64,000 bases of DNA from UTCHB3 sp964431385. GTDB taxonomy: Bacteria; Bacteroidota; Ignavibacteria; Ignavibacteriales; Ignavibacteriaceae. Every line of letters begins with the position of its first letter. The first letter of the stretch is position 1. Location of the stretch: contig CAYSJM010000005.1 in the NCBI GenBank assembly GCA_964431385.1, positions 44,834-108,833 on the forward strand. Direction: 5' to 3'. Shown here one piece after another: positions 33,750 to 41,941 of this stretch. A model generated the notes under the pieces. The model did no database searches and was not told the origin of the DNA. It saw nothing but the letters and a program-made list of their open reading frames with translations. The position numbers and the translations under genes were made by a program.

Positions 33750-35294
33750 CTATAAGGGAATATTAGAATGTTTTTTACCCGGGTTTTTATCCTTTTTCGT
33801 TTTTAACAACTGAAAGGCGTTTATTAATTTTATTCTTGTGTCTGCCGGTTCAATCACATCATCAATAAAACCCCGTTCGGCAGCTGTGTAAGGATTTGCA
33901 AACTTTTTAAGGTAATCGTCCAGCTTTTCCGCTAAGGCAGCCTCAGGGTCATCTGAAGCGGCGATTTCCTTCTTAAAAATAATTTCCACTGCACCTTTAG
34001 GTCCCATTACAGCAATCTCGGCTGTGGGCCATGCAAAATTAAAGTCACCTCTGATGTGCTTTGAGTTCATAACATCATAAGCACCGCCGTAAGCTTTTCT
34101 TGTGATTACGGTGATTTTGGGAACTGTAGCCTCACTAAAAGCGAATAAAAGTTTGGCACCGTGTCTGATAATCCCATTCCATTCCTGATCTGTTCCGGGT
34201 AAAAAGCCCGGTACATCCTCTAAAACGAGGAGAGGAATATTAAAAGCATCACAAAACCGGACAAATCTGGCACCTTTTACCGAAGCGTTAATATCAAGTA
34301 CTCCGGCTAAGACAGAGGGCTGATTAGCGACAATTCCGATGCTCATACCTCCAAGTCTTGCAAAACCACATACTATGTTCTCTGCGTAACCGGCGTGAAC
34401 TTCAAAGAACTCTTCATCATCAACCAGCAAACTGATAACCTCTTTAATATCATAAGGTTTGTTTGCATTTTCCGGTATAATAAGGTTTAGACGCTCGTCC
34501 CGCTTTATAGTTCCTTTATCGAATGGTTTGGCTATGGGTCTGTCTTTGTAATTTAAAGGAACAAAACTCATTAGATGCCTTACATTCAACAAGGTTTCAA
34601 TCTCATTGTCAAAAGCAAAATGTGCAACACCACTCTTCACCGAGTGTGTCTCCGCCCCTCCCAAGTCTTCAAAAGTTACATCTTCATGTGTTACCGTCTT
34701 AACCACATTTGGTCCAGTAACGAACATATAACTTGAATTCTTCACCATAAATATAAAATCTGTAATCGCAGGTGAATAAACTGCACCACCTGCACAGGGA
34801 CCCAATATCACACTGGTCTGAGGAATCACTCCACTTGCGAGTGTGTTGAGCAGAAATATATCTGCATATCCCCCCAGACTAACTACCCCTTCCTGTATTC
34901 TGGCACCTCCCGAATCATTCAAACCGATTACGGGTATTCCTGTTTTCATCGCCATGTTCATCACTTTGCAGATTTTTTCTGCATGTGTTTCCGACAATGA
35001 TCCACCAAAAACTGTAAAATCCTGACTGTAAACTGCAACAGGTCTTCCGTCAATCGTTCCAAATCCTGTTACAACGCCATCACCGTAAAATGTCTGTTTT
35101 TCCAGACCAAAATCTTTTGAACGATGCTTTACAAAGACATCAATCTCTTCAAAACTTCCCTCATCAAGGAGAATCTCTAAACGCTCACGGGCTGATAACT
35201 TGCCTTGCTGGTGCTGCTTTGCGAGCTTGTCTTCTCCACCGCCTTTGCGTGATAATTCGCGTTTTTCTTTAAGCTCAGCAATTTTTTGATGCAT
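33750..35294 (-). CDS. Acyl-CoA carboxylase carboxyltransferase subunit (propionyl-CoA carboxylase beta / methylmalonyl-CoA decarboxylase alpha type)
   Basis: A 514-residue crotonase-fold carboxyltransferase with two halves. The N-terminal half has LSARERLEILLDEGSFEE, VYSQDFTVFGGSLSETHAEKI and GLNDSGGARIQEGV; the C-terminal half has VANQPSVLAGVLDINASVKGARFVRFCDAFNIPLLVLEDVPGFLPGTDQEW and KAYGGAYDVMNSKHI. It transfers CO2 between biotin carrier and propionyl-CoA. Whether it works as a carboxylase or a sodium-pumping decarboxylase depends on partner genes, which are not adjacent. A B12-binding mutase subunit elsewhere in the window (56720-57127) would act on the methylmalonyl-CoA formed. Confidence 0.93.
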   Translation of the reverse strand: MHQKIAELKEKRELSRKGGGEDKLAKQHQQGKLSARERLEILLDEGSFEEIDVFVKHRSKDFGLEKQTFYGDGVVTGFGTIDGRPVAVYSQDFTVFGGSLSETHAEKICKVMNMAMKTGIPVIGLNDSGGARIQEGVVSLGGYADIFLLNTLASGVIPQTSVILGPCAGGAVYSPAITDFIFMVKNSSYMFVTGPNVVKTVTHEDVTFEDLGGAETHSVKSGVAHFAFDNEIETLLNVRHLMSFVPLNYKDRPIAKPFDKGTIKRDERLNLIIPENANKPYDIKEVISLLVDDEEFFEVHAGYAENIVCGFARLGGMSIGIVANQPSVLAGVLDINASVKGARFVRFCDAFNIPLLVLEDVPGFLPGTDQEWNGIIRHGAKLLFAFSEATVPKITVITRKAYGGAYDVMNSKHIRGDFNFAWPTAEIAVMGPKGAVEIIFKKEIAASDDPEAALAEKLDDYLKKFANPYTAAERGFIDDVIEPADTRIKLINAFQLLKTKKDKNPGKKHSNIPL

Positions 35295-35411
35295 TTTTCT
35301 CGGCTTACTGCTTATATTTCAGTTGGTTATCAGGAATTTTAGAAAAAAACAGAATTCCGTAAAACTAATTTAATTAAAATACATTTGATATGAAAATCTT
35401 TTAAATAATAT

Positions 35412-36257
35412 ATGAACTGCTCCCTCTTTCGTCGCATTTTGATTTTAATCACTCTTTTTACCGGCATGGCTTCGTCCCAGAGCTATAATTTTGTGAAAGA
35501 AATCGGTAATTTTAATAAAGCCTCCTCTTTTTCTCTCTCACCTGAAGGATACTTTTTTGTGTCTGATATGGGATCAAGTCAGGTGCTGAAACTTGACATG
35601 GATGGAGCTGTATTAAACAGTGCCGGTGGTTACGGTTGGGATACCAGATCACTTTCCACACCGTTGGATGTATGTGCAGAAATGGTTTATGTTCTCGTTG
35701 CTGATGAAGAGAATAACAAAATCAATAAATACGACAAAAGTCTGAACTTAGCCGGTACGGTTTATAAAAAAGAAAGTCTGCTCGCCGATGAAGTATTTGG
35801 TTATCCCCTCTCGGTAACGGTCTCTACTCTTGGCGATTTGTATGTTTTGGATGGTGAGAACAGACGAGTGGTTTACTTCAATTTTTTTGGAGACTACAAA
35901 GGCAATTTTGGTGGATTTAACTCAGGGTTTTACACATTGAACCGTCCGAGGAAAATCACGGCACTAAAAAACTCTCTGGCTGTCCTCGATGGAAGAGACC
36001 TTGTATTCTTCGATCTCTTTGGCAGTTACACTTATAAACTCACTTTTGATGAAAATTTTCTTTCTGTAAAAGCTTATGACGGTCAGGTTACTCTTACCTC
36101 AAAAACTGACATTTACCTTGCTACAGATAAATACGATCTTGAGTTTTACAAATTAGACCTCTCAGAACACATCTATTTTGTAGATTCGATTGCTGCCGGT
36201 GATATGTTATATATTCTTAATGCAAATTCAATTCGTATCTTTAAAAAGGGAAATTGA
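35412..36257 (+). CDS. NHL/6-bladed beta-propeller protein, exported
   Basis: A 281-residue protein with a signal peptide (RRILILITLFTGMASS) and repeated propeller blades: YFFVSDMGSSQVLKLDMDGAVL, VYVLVADEENNKINKYDKSLN, DLYVLDGENRRVVYFNFFGDYKGNFG and LAVLDGRDLVFFDLFGSYTYKL. The pattern fits NHL or 6-bladed propellers, which bind ligands or serve as scaffolds. No enzymatic residues are evident. It is followed almost directly by two small membrane protein genes, with which it may form an operon. The gene is divergent from the carboxyltransferase gene across 117 bases. Confidence 0.8.
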   Translation: MNCSLFRRILILITLFTGMASSQSYNFVKEIGNFNKASSFSLSPEGYFFVSDMGSSQVLKLDMDGAVLNSAGGYGWDTRSLSTPLDVCAEMVYVLVADEENNKINKYDKSLNLAGTVYKKESLLADEVFGYPLSVTVSTLGDLYVLDGENRRVVYFNFFGDYKGNFGGFNSGFYTLNRPRKITALKNSLAVLDGRDLVFFDLFGSYTYKLTFDENFLSVKAYDGQVTLTSKTDIYLATDKYDLEFYKLDLSEHIYFVDSIAAGDMLYILNANSIRIFKKGN

Positions 36258-36311
36258 CAACTGAAAATTTTAAAGTCAAAGTATCTCCCTGTTTTTGCAC
36301 TTTTTTCCCTT

Positions 36312-36716
36312 TTGGCAGCCTCATTTATCCCCTTTTATTCTGATGAATTAATGGTTTTATACCCCTTTACCAAAAACCTTTTTTCAAGGATTTGTCATGG
36401 AATAGAAAGTCGATGTTTTGTCATTGATGGAGTTCCACTTCACCTGTGTGCAAGATGCCTCGGGATCTATTCAGGTTTGTTTTTGGGAAGTGTCTCTGCA
36501 CTCTTTCTTAATAAGCAATATAAAAGGTTCGAGAACAGATCGTTTTTGGCGATTGCGTTGGTTCCAATACTAACGAGCAGGATATTAGAGTGGACGGGAA
36601 TTACAGGTTATTCCCTCTTGGGGGCATTATTTTCAGGATTTTTGAGCGGTTATATTCTCTTTTTATATATTTCAAATCGGTTTTTATTTAATTATCAAAA
36701 TAGAGTTAATGGTTAA
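36312..36716 (+). CDS. DUF2085 family membrane protein
   Basis: A small membrane protein with the DUF2085 core: SRICHGIESRCFVIDGVPLHLCARCLGIYSG, whose Cys-His-Cys pattern could bind metal or heme. Two or three further hydrophobic helices follow. The TTG at 36312 is the only standard in-frame start, but the frame opens at 36258 and a CTG at 36261, three bases after the previous stop codon, would give MKILKSKYLPVFALFSLLAAS and a proper first helix. That longer form is biologically attractive. The function of DUF2085 is not known. It overlaps the next gene by 8 bases. Confidence 0.8.
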   Translation: MAASFIPFYSDELMVLYPFTKNLFSRICHGIESRCFVIDGVPLHLCARCLGIYSGLFLGSVSALFLNKQYKRFENRSFLAIALVPILTSRILEWTGITGYSLLGALFSGFLSGYILFLYISNRFLFNYQNRVNG

Positions 36717-37227
36717 CAGCAAGTATTTCCCCACTCTCGTTTCAGGTTTCGCCGCTGGTGTCCTTACCACCGTCCCTATTATTAAATCAGTTTCATGTTG
36801 TATTCTTGTTCCGGCAGCAGTAATTTTTGCTTTATACGCTGACAGAAGAATTAACGATAACAAGTTTCCCTTACAGATGTCTTATGCTTTAGTATTTGGA
36901 CTTCTGACGGGCGTTTTTACAGCCTTTTTTGGTACCACATTCGAAGTGCTTATTTCTTTCATCACCCGGCACAACGATTTTGTAGATTCCTATCCACAAA
37001 TCATCCAAATGTTGAATGAAATGCCATTCCTGAAAGGGTCTGACCCCTCGGTAAAAGAGGCTTTGGATATTCTTGAAGCAACGAGAGATGAAATTATCAA
37101 TACCGGGTTTTCCGGATTTTATGCGTTTATGACTTTGATAAACAACTTGATCTTTTATCCTTTATTTGGACTTTTAGGCGGATTGCTTGGGAAGGCGATT
37201 CTCGAGAGATCAGGAAAGAATTTTTAA
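36709..37227 (+). CDS. Small hypothetical membrane protein (DUF4199-like)
   Basis: A 172-residue protein with about four membrane helices; the middle segment (LKGSDPSVKEALDILEATRDE) is soluble and acidic. The layout and the GLLGGLLGKAI glycine-rich last helix recall DUF4199-type proteins from Bacteroidota, but this is only a resemblance. It overlaps the DUF2085 gene by 8 bases and converges on the tonB gene with a 6-base gap. Confidence 0.65.
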   Translation: MVNSKYFPTLVSGFAAGVLTTVPIIKSVSCCILVPAAVIFALYADRRINDNKFPLQMSYALVFGLLTGVFTAFFGTTFEVLISFITRHNDFVDSYPQIIQMLNEMPFLKGSDPSVKEALDILEATRDEIINTGFSGFYAFMTLINNLIFYPLFGLLGGLLGKAILERSGKNF

Positions 37228-37233
37228 TCTATC

Positions 37234-37908
37234 CTATCGTAATCGGAAGGGGAATGTTATAGTTACGGACTGGACAAAGTTCTCCCCACTCGGGAGTTTC
37301 TCAAATCTCCATGTTTTCAAAGCGTTTATGCAAAGATTGTCCAATTTTGGATCAAGTTTTTTTACGGGAACTACACTTCCCACAGTACCATTTGGTAAAA
37401 TCGTAAAAGAGAGCACAACATTCCCCTCGATATTTGCTCCTGCGGGGTATTTTGGAACATTCCAGCTTAACACTGCTCTCTTCCCTTTCCCGCCCCAACC
37501 TATCGAGTAACCAGTGCCGTAGGTTGTACCTCCACCGGTACCGGGGTTGGTAGTCGTACCTTTTTTCTCTTCGTTTCCTTTTTTACCTGAATCATCTTTT
37601 GGTTTGGTTTTTACACCATCCTTATCCGTATTTTTTGCTTCAGGGGTTTTAACCTTCTCTTCTTTTTTATTCTCCTTTACTTCAGTTTTAACCTTTTCTT
37701 CTTTGGTTTCAGCTTCAACACCTGGATCACCCATTTTTCCTGCTTCTCCACCAATCTCGGGTGGAGTCTCGATCTCCATTACAACCACGCTCTTTGTCTC
37801 TTTTGGAATAGTTCCACCAAAATAGACAAAGAACATCCAACCGAACCCGATTAGATGTAATAAAAGTGAAATACCAAAGGAAATACTTCGATCTTTATTC
37901 AAAATCAC
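37234..37908 (-). CDS. TonB-family energy transducer
   Basis: A 224-residue protein with one N-terminal membrane anchor (ISFGISLLLHLIGFGWMFFVYF), a Lys/Glu-rich periplasmic linker (about 60-125) where classical TonB has Pro repeats, a Gly-rich segment, and a C-terminal TonB domain (PKYPAGANIEGNVVLSFTILPNGTV ... LDNLCINALKTWRFEKL). It would couple the ExbB-ExbD proton channel to an outer-membrane partner. Its start overlaps exbD by four bases. The outer-membrane barrel and TPR genes further upstream in the same cluster are the natural candidates for its partner. Confidence 0.9.
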   Translation of the reverse strand: MILNKDRSISFGISLLLHLIGFGWMFFVYFGGTIPKETKSVVVMEIETPPEIGGEAGKMGDPGVEAETKEEKVKTEVKENKKEEKVKTPEAKNTDKDGVKTKPKDDSGKKGNEEKKGTTTNPGTGGGTTYGTGYSIGWGGKGKRAVLSWNVPKYPAGANIEGNVVLSFTILPNGTVGSVVPVKKLDPKLDNLCINALKTWRFEKLPSGENFVQSVTITFPFRLR

Positions 37909-38321
37909 TTTTCCTTAGCGGCTTCCCGTTTATCCGTTTCGAGGGTAAATTTATCAAATCCCGCCCCTTTCGCAGCATCAATAACCATAACAACTTTTTC
38001 GATTGCAACATCTTTGTCTGAAGCTATTATCAAATTGGCTTCGTCAGATTTTGAGCGAAGAGTTTTTAACCTGCTTTCAAGTTCAGGTTCCGCTACTATT
38101 GTTTCACCAAGATAAAAAGTGCCCTCTTTTGTAATTGTTACTACAAATTCTGATGGAACCACCTGCTCAGATGTTTTTGAGCCGGGTAACTTTACTTTCA
38201 CTCCGGACTGAACAACATACTGTGAAGTAATGATGAAAAATATCAATAATAACATCACAACATCAGTCAGTGAAGAAAATTGGAATTCAGCCAGAGCCTG
38301 ATTTTTTCTTTTAAATTTCAT
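37905..38321 (-). CDS. exbD: ExbD/TolR-family biopolymer transport protein
   Basis: A 138-residue protein with one N-terminal helix preceded by LAEFQFSSLTDVVMLLLIFFIITSQ, in which the Asp of SLTDV is the conserved proton-path residue of ExbD/TolR/MotB-type proteins, and a periplasmic domain (VKLPGSKTSEQVVPSEFVVTITKEGTFYLGE ... LIIASDKDVAIEKVVMVIDAAKGAG). It forms the ion channel with ExbB. It lies 8 bases after exbB and overlaps tonB. Confidence 0.93.
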   Translation of the reverse strand: MKFKRKNQALAEFQFSSLTDVVMLLLIFFIITSQYVVQSGVKVKLPGSKTSEQVVPSEFVVTITKEGTFYLGETIVAEPELESRLKTLRSKSDEANLIIASDKDVAIEKVVMVIDAAKGAGFDKFTLETDKREAAKEK

Positions 38322-38329
38322 ATCAGTCC

Positions 38330-38986
38330 TTAAAAATCGGCATCGAGTTCAGATTTTTTCACAGTCTGTCCATGGCTGACATCCTCAAGTGTATCAATTA
38401 CATCTGTGGAAATCGCCTCCATATTCAAAACCACTTTGTTTATTTGACTAAGTAAAAAGTTGTACGCAATTAATGCAGGTATTCCGACAACCAGCCCAAA
38501 AACGGTAGTAATTAATGCTTCATAAATACCGCCGGCTAAATCCGCGGGACTTGCGTTACCTCTTAGTTGTTCAACAGTCATAAAGGCTGAAACCAAACCC
38601 GTAACTGTTCCCAAAAATCCCAATAATGGAGCTGCACCAGCAACAGTCGCAAGCACCCACAATCCTTTTTCAAGTTTTGCAATTTCCTGATTGCCGGAGT
38701 CTTCTATTGCTTCTCTGACCCGTTGATAGCCATACTTGTGCTTTTTTAGTCCCTTTTTAATGATCGCTGCAATAGGAGACTTGTCACCTTTTAACACCTG
38801 AATTGTACCCGAGACATCATTTTTCCGTAGAAGGGTCTCCACAGTCAGAATAAACTTAGGAACATTTACATTTGCTTTTCTTAATGAAATCAGCTTTTCT
38901 ATTATCACTGCCAATCCAATTATTGAAAGTAATAAAATGGGCCACATCACGATACCGCCCTTTAAAAACATTTCGATCAGATTCAT
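38330..38986 (-). CDS. exbB: ExbB/TolQ/MotA-family proton channel protein
   Basis: A 218-residue protein with three membrane helices. The conserved block ATVAGAAPLLGFLGTVTGLVSAFMTVEQLRG, followed by LAGGIYEALITTVFGLVVGIPALIAYNFL, is diagnostic for the MotA/TolQ/ExbB channel family. It sits between the SPOR protein and exbD with 16- and 8-base spacers. The order ExbB-ExbD-TonB-like gives a complete energising module. Confidence 0.94.
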   Translation of the reverse strand: MNLIEMFLKGGIVMWPILLLSIIGLAVIIEKLISLRKANVNVPKFILTVETLLRKNDVSGTIQVLKGDKSPIAAIIKKGLKKHKYGYQRVREAIEDSGNQEIAKLEKGLWVLATVAGAAPLLGFLGTVTGLVSAFMTVEQLRGNASPADLAGGIYEALITTVFGLVVGIPALIAYNFLLSQINKVVLNMEAISTDVIDTLEDVSHGQTVKKSELDADF

Positions 38987-39002
38987 AGATGTATTTCCGT
39001 TT

Positions 39003-41846
39003 CTACTTTTTCTTTTTTGTATTTAATGCTGTATTAATTTCCATTGCTTTGCCTTCCTTATCATAAGGACCTACTCTAACCCTGTACCAAACACCATTTT
39101 CTCCCTCGACACCATCCTTTTTAATTTTCATTATAAATGCCTTATAACCCTTTTTATTGAGCTCCTTGGCGAGTTTTTCGGCAGTATCAAACGATCGGTG
39201 GGCAGAAACCTGAACAAAATATTTTTTACCCGATTTGAAGACATAGTCTGCCAATTTGGTCTCTTTCACCTTATTTTTTACGGCATCCTGAAGAGCTATG
39301 TTCCCGGGTTCTGTTTTTTTACCCGAATCTTTCTCCTTTTTATCCTTCGATTTATCCCCTTTTTTCTCCTTCACTTCCTTTTTACCGAGCATGCTGTCCG
39401 GTGGAACAGTTACTTTATAATTCAATACTTTTGAAGTGTCATAGCTGATAGGGTTAAGTATTCCATTCTCAGCTACTTCATAATACTGACCCGATTTTAC
39501 ACTTACACCCGTAACATTCAGATCATTTTGGGTGTCACGATTAAAGGGATATTCTCTTTTGTCAACAATCGAGGAGCTGTCAGATATAATCAAGGCTCCC
39601 TGAGCAAGATTTGCCTCTGAAATATTTGCACTCTTTCCTTTCAAAAATCCGGATGCGGATAAAATGAAATAAGTCGCAATTATAACTATAAGGACAATCA
39701 ACATTTTAATTAAAACCGAAAATGTCCCCCTGCTCTCTTCAGGTTCACTTTCGTTGCTCCTGTTTTCATTTTTCATTTCTATCGGTTCCTCGACTATATT
39801 CTCCGGGGGTTGATAATTGAATTCATCACCATTTTGTACCGGCTCATCAACATAATCGGCTGTAGGTTCATCCGCCCCGATATGATGGAAAACCGGTATT
39901 TCTACTTTTTCATCACTCTCTATAGAGCCACTTGGAGCTTCTAATGCAGGTTCTTCAACCTCAACTGACTCTTCAACTTTTGCCTCAAGTACATCATCAA
40001 AAAAGGATTCATCAAAAAGGATGTTTTCGGAATTGTCGGCTTTAACTTCTTCTTCTAATACTACAGGAATATCAGGTTCTTCGACAACTTCCGGATCATC
40101 AATCAAAACAGGTTCTTCGATAACTTCCGGATCATCAACTAAAACAGGTTCTTCAACAGCAACAGGCTCTTCGACAACTTCCGGTTCCTCAATTGCATCA
40201 GGTTCTTCGACAACTTCCGGTTCCTCAATTGCAACAGGCTCTTCGACAGGCTCGGTATCTAAAAATTCAACTGAATCTGTTTCTTCCTCATTTTCTATAA
40301 CTGCAGGTAAAGGTTCTGAAACCTCAATCGAATTGGGGATTTCATTCTCTTTTGCCGCAGCATCAAGTTCTTGAATATCAATTGTCTCAACGGAAAGTTC
40401 AGTTTCTACTGATTCGTCAGATTTCTCTTCAGGTGCTTCCTCGGTATCGCCATGAGATGATACAATTAATTCAAAACTACTGTCAACTTCCTCTTCAACG
40501 GGATTTTCTATAATTGGTTCAGTACTCAACTCAATTTCTTCAGAATTAATATTTTCAACAGTTTCAATTTCCTCTTCGATATCATCGAAAATACTTATTC
40601 TTTGTTTTCTGACAGGAATATCAGGAGTCATTTCAAGGGGTTCATTCTCAATCTTTGGAGAAACTGCTGATTCTTCTTCCTGCGCGATGGTTGAATCTGA
40701 ATCGTCATCACTTTCCGAGAATTCGACTTCTTCCATTACCTCTTCAGATAAAACCTCCTCGGCAACTGGTTCTGAATCTATTGGTTCTTCGATTGGTTCA
40801 ATTTCTGGAAACACATCTTCAAGAAGCTCTATTTCAATTGGTTCTTCGACGGAATCAATTTCAGGTAAATCTTCATTAATCGACTCGATTTCGATTGGTT
40901 CTTCGATTGATTCAATTTCTGGAATCTCTTCCTCAAGAGGTTCTATTTCAAGCGGAGTTTCGTCTGAAACTGCATCACTATCATCAGTTAATGCTGTTGA
41001 TCCGAATTCCTCCTGATCAACAAGGCTTTCGATAAAACTCTCAATCATATCATTTTCACTCGTTTCAGTGGCTATTTCAGGCTCACTTTCAACGGGTGCA
41101 ACCTTCATACCACCATCGAAAACGGTAAATTCCTCTTCATCTTCATCATCAAATTCTGAAACTACAATGGAGGAGTGAGTGAAAACAAACTCCACTTCTT
41201 CTTGATGGGGAACAACTTCCCGAGCTTCAGGTTCCTCTTCTTTTTCAGGATGTAATCCTATTTCGGAGAAAAGATCGGGTTCTTCTGAAAATGGAGGTTT
41301 GAAGGAAATTTCTTCTTCGGCTTCAAACGCTTTTGAGACGGGGTGAACTTTTTGGTAACCATCCTCAGATTCCTCAAAGAGAGGAATATCCGGTCTTTCA
41401 TTGTACTGGTCGGATTTTCTATCCTCTTCCAACAAAATCCTTGGGAGAATGCTATTTTTCCTGAATGACGAATCGGGATTATTTATCGCAAGGGTTCGGT
41501 CAAAAAAATCTCGCATCAAGGGCGAAATTGGAACTTGACCGGCGTTTTCCTCCTCTTCACCAAAGGAGAGGAATTCATTTAATATCAACTGCTCTGAAAC
41601 CCTGTTTCGCAGAGTTACTTCTTCAATAAGATCAAATTTGCTGTCGAGAAACTGTAATACTTCATCTTCACCATTCGTGCTAAACTTTCGTTTTACCAGA
41701 CAAAATCCATTTAGATCATAGACTTTATCAATCTCGAAATGCTTTTTAACCAAAAACTCGAATTGCGAGAGAAAATCGATCATCTGTAAGCTGCTCCCGA
41801 AAAACTTTTCGAGAATTTTTTGAAGGATACCTTCTTGGCTCATCAT
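39003..41846 (-). CDS. Large acidic repeat protein with one membrane helix and SPOR domain
   Basis: A 947-residue protein. Residues 1-125 look folded and cytosolic (QKILEKFFGSSLQMIDFLSQFEFLVKKHF). Residues ~125-700 are extremely Glu/Asp/Pro/Ser-rich with imperfect 6- and 12-residue repeats of the type EEPEVVEEP. A single membrane helix (SVLIKMLIVLIVIIATYFILSA) lies at about 705-728, then a Lys-rich linker and a C-terminal SPOR domain at about 870-945 (YFVQVSAHRSFDTAEKLAKELNKKGYKAFI ... WYRVRVGPYD), which binds denuded peptidoglycan. The acidic region therefore lies in the cytoplasm and SPOR in the periplasm. It is 16 bases upstream of exbB. SPOR proteins often act in cell division; the exbB context suggests envelope constriction or maintenance. 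Confidence 0.85.
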   Translation of the reverse strand: MMSQEGILQKILEKFFGSSLQMIDFLSQFEFLVKKHFEIDKVYDLNGFCLVKRKFSTNGEDEVLQFLDSKFDLIEEVTLRNRVSEQLILNEFLSFGEEEENAGQVPISPLMRDFFDRTLAINNPDSSFRKNSILPRILLEEDRKSDQYNERPDIPLFEESEDGYQKVHPVSKAFEAEEEISFKPPFSEEPDLFSEIGLHPEKEEEPEAREVVPHQEEVEFVFTHSSIVVSEFDDEDEEEFTVFDGGMKVAPVESEPEIATETSENDMIESFIESLVDQEEFGSTALTDDSDAVSDETPLEIEPLEEEIPEIESIEEPIEIESINEDLPEIDSVEEPIEIELLEDVFPEIEPIEEPIDSEPVAEEVLSEEVMEEVEFSESDDDSDSTIAQEEESAVSPKIENEPLEMTPDIPVRKQRISIFDDIEEEIETVENINSEEIELSTEPIIENPVEEEVDSSFELIVSSHGDTEEAPEEKSDESVETELSVETIDIQELDAAAKENEIPNSIEVSEPLPAVIENEEETDSVEFLDTEPVEEPVAIEEPEVVEEPDAIEEPEVVEEPVAVEEPVLVDDPEVIEEPVLIDDPEVVEEPDIPVVLEEEVKADNSENILFDESFFDDVLEAKVEESVEVEEPALEAPSGSIESDEKVEIPVFHHIGADEPTADYVDEPVQNGDEFNYQPPENIVEEPIEMKNENRSNESEPEESRGTFSVLIKMLIVLIVIIATYFILSASGFLKGKSANISEANLAQGALIISDSSSIVDKREYPFNRDTQNDLNVTGVSVKSGQYYEVAENGILNPISYDTSKVLNYKVTVPPDSMLGKKEVKEKKGDKSKDKKEKDSGKKTEPGNIALQDAVKNKVKETKLADYVFKSGKKYFVQVSAHRSFDTAEKLAKELNKKGYKAFIMKIKKDGVEGENGVWYRVRVGPYDKEGKAMEINTALNTKKKK
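40063..40257 (-). repeat. Tandem-like Glu/Pro-rich coding repeats in the SPOR protein gene
   Basis: A run of imperfect 18- and 36-bp units (for example GGTTCTTCGACAACTTCCGG repeated) encodes strings of EEPEVVEEP/EEPVAVEEP-type residues. Units differ at several sites, so it is diverged, not freshly amplified. A second, looser set encoding EEPIEIES lies at 40750-40960. Confidence 0.8.
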
Positions 41847-41941
41847 ATTACCTGAAAAATGATCTGCAAATTAACAAATTTATTTCGTACAATTCAAGTG
41901 TTTCATTCACTATTTCTTATAACTCTTTTATTTTTTTATAT

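Noticed and set aside
40021..41016. Ser/Gly/Thr-rich + strand frames opposite the SPOR gene
   Set aside because: They mirror the Glu/Pro-rich repeats on the other strand and have no recognisable domain.
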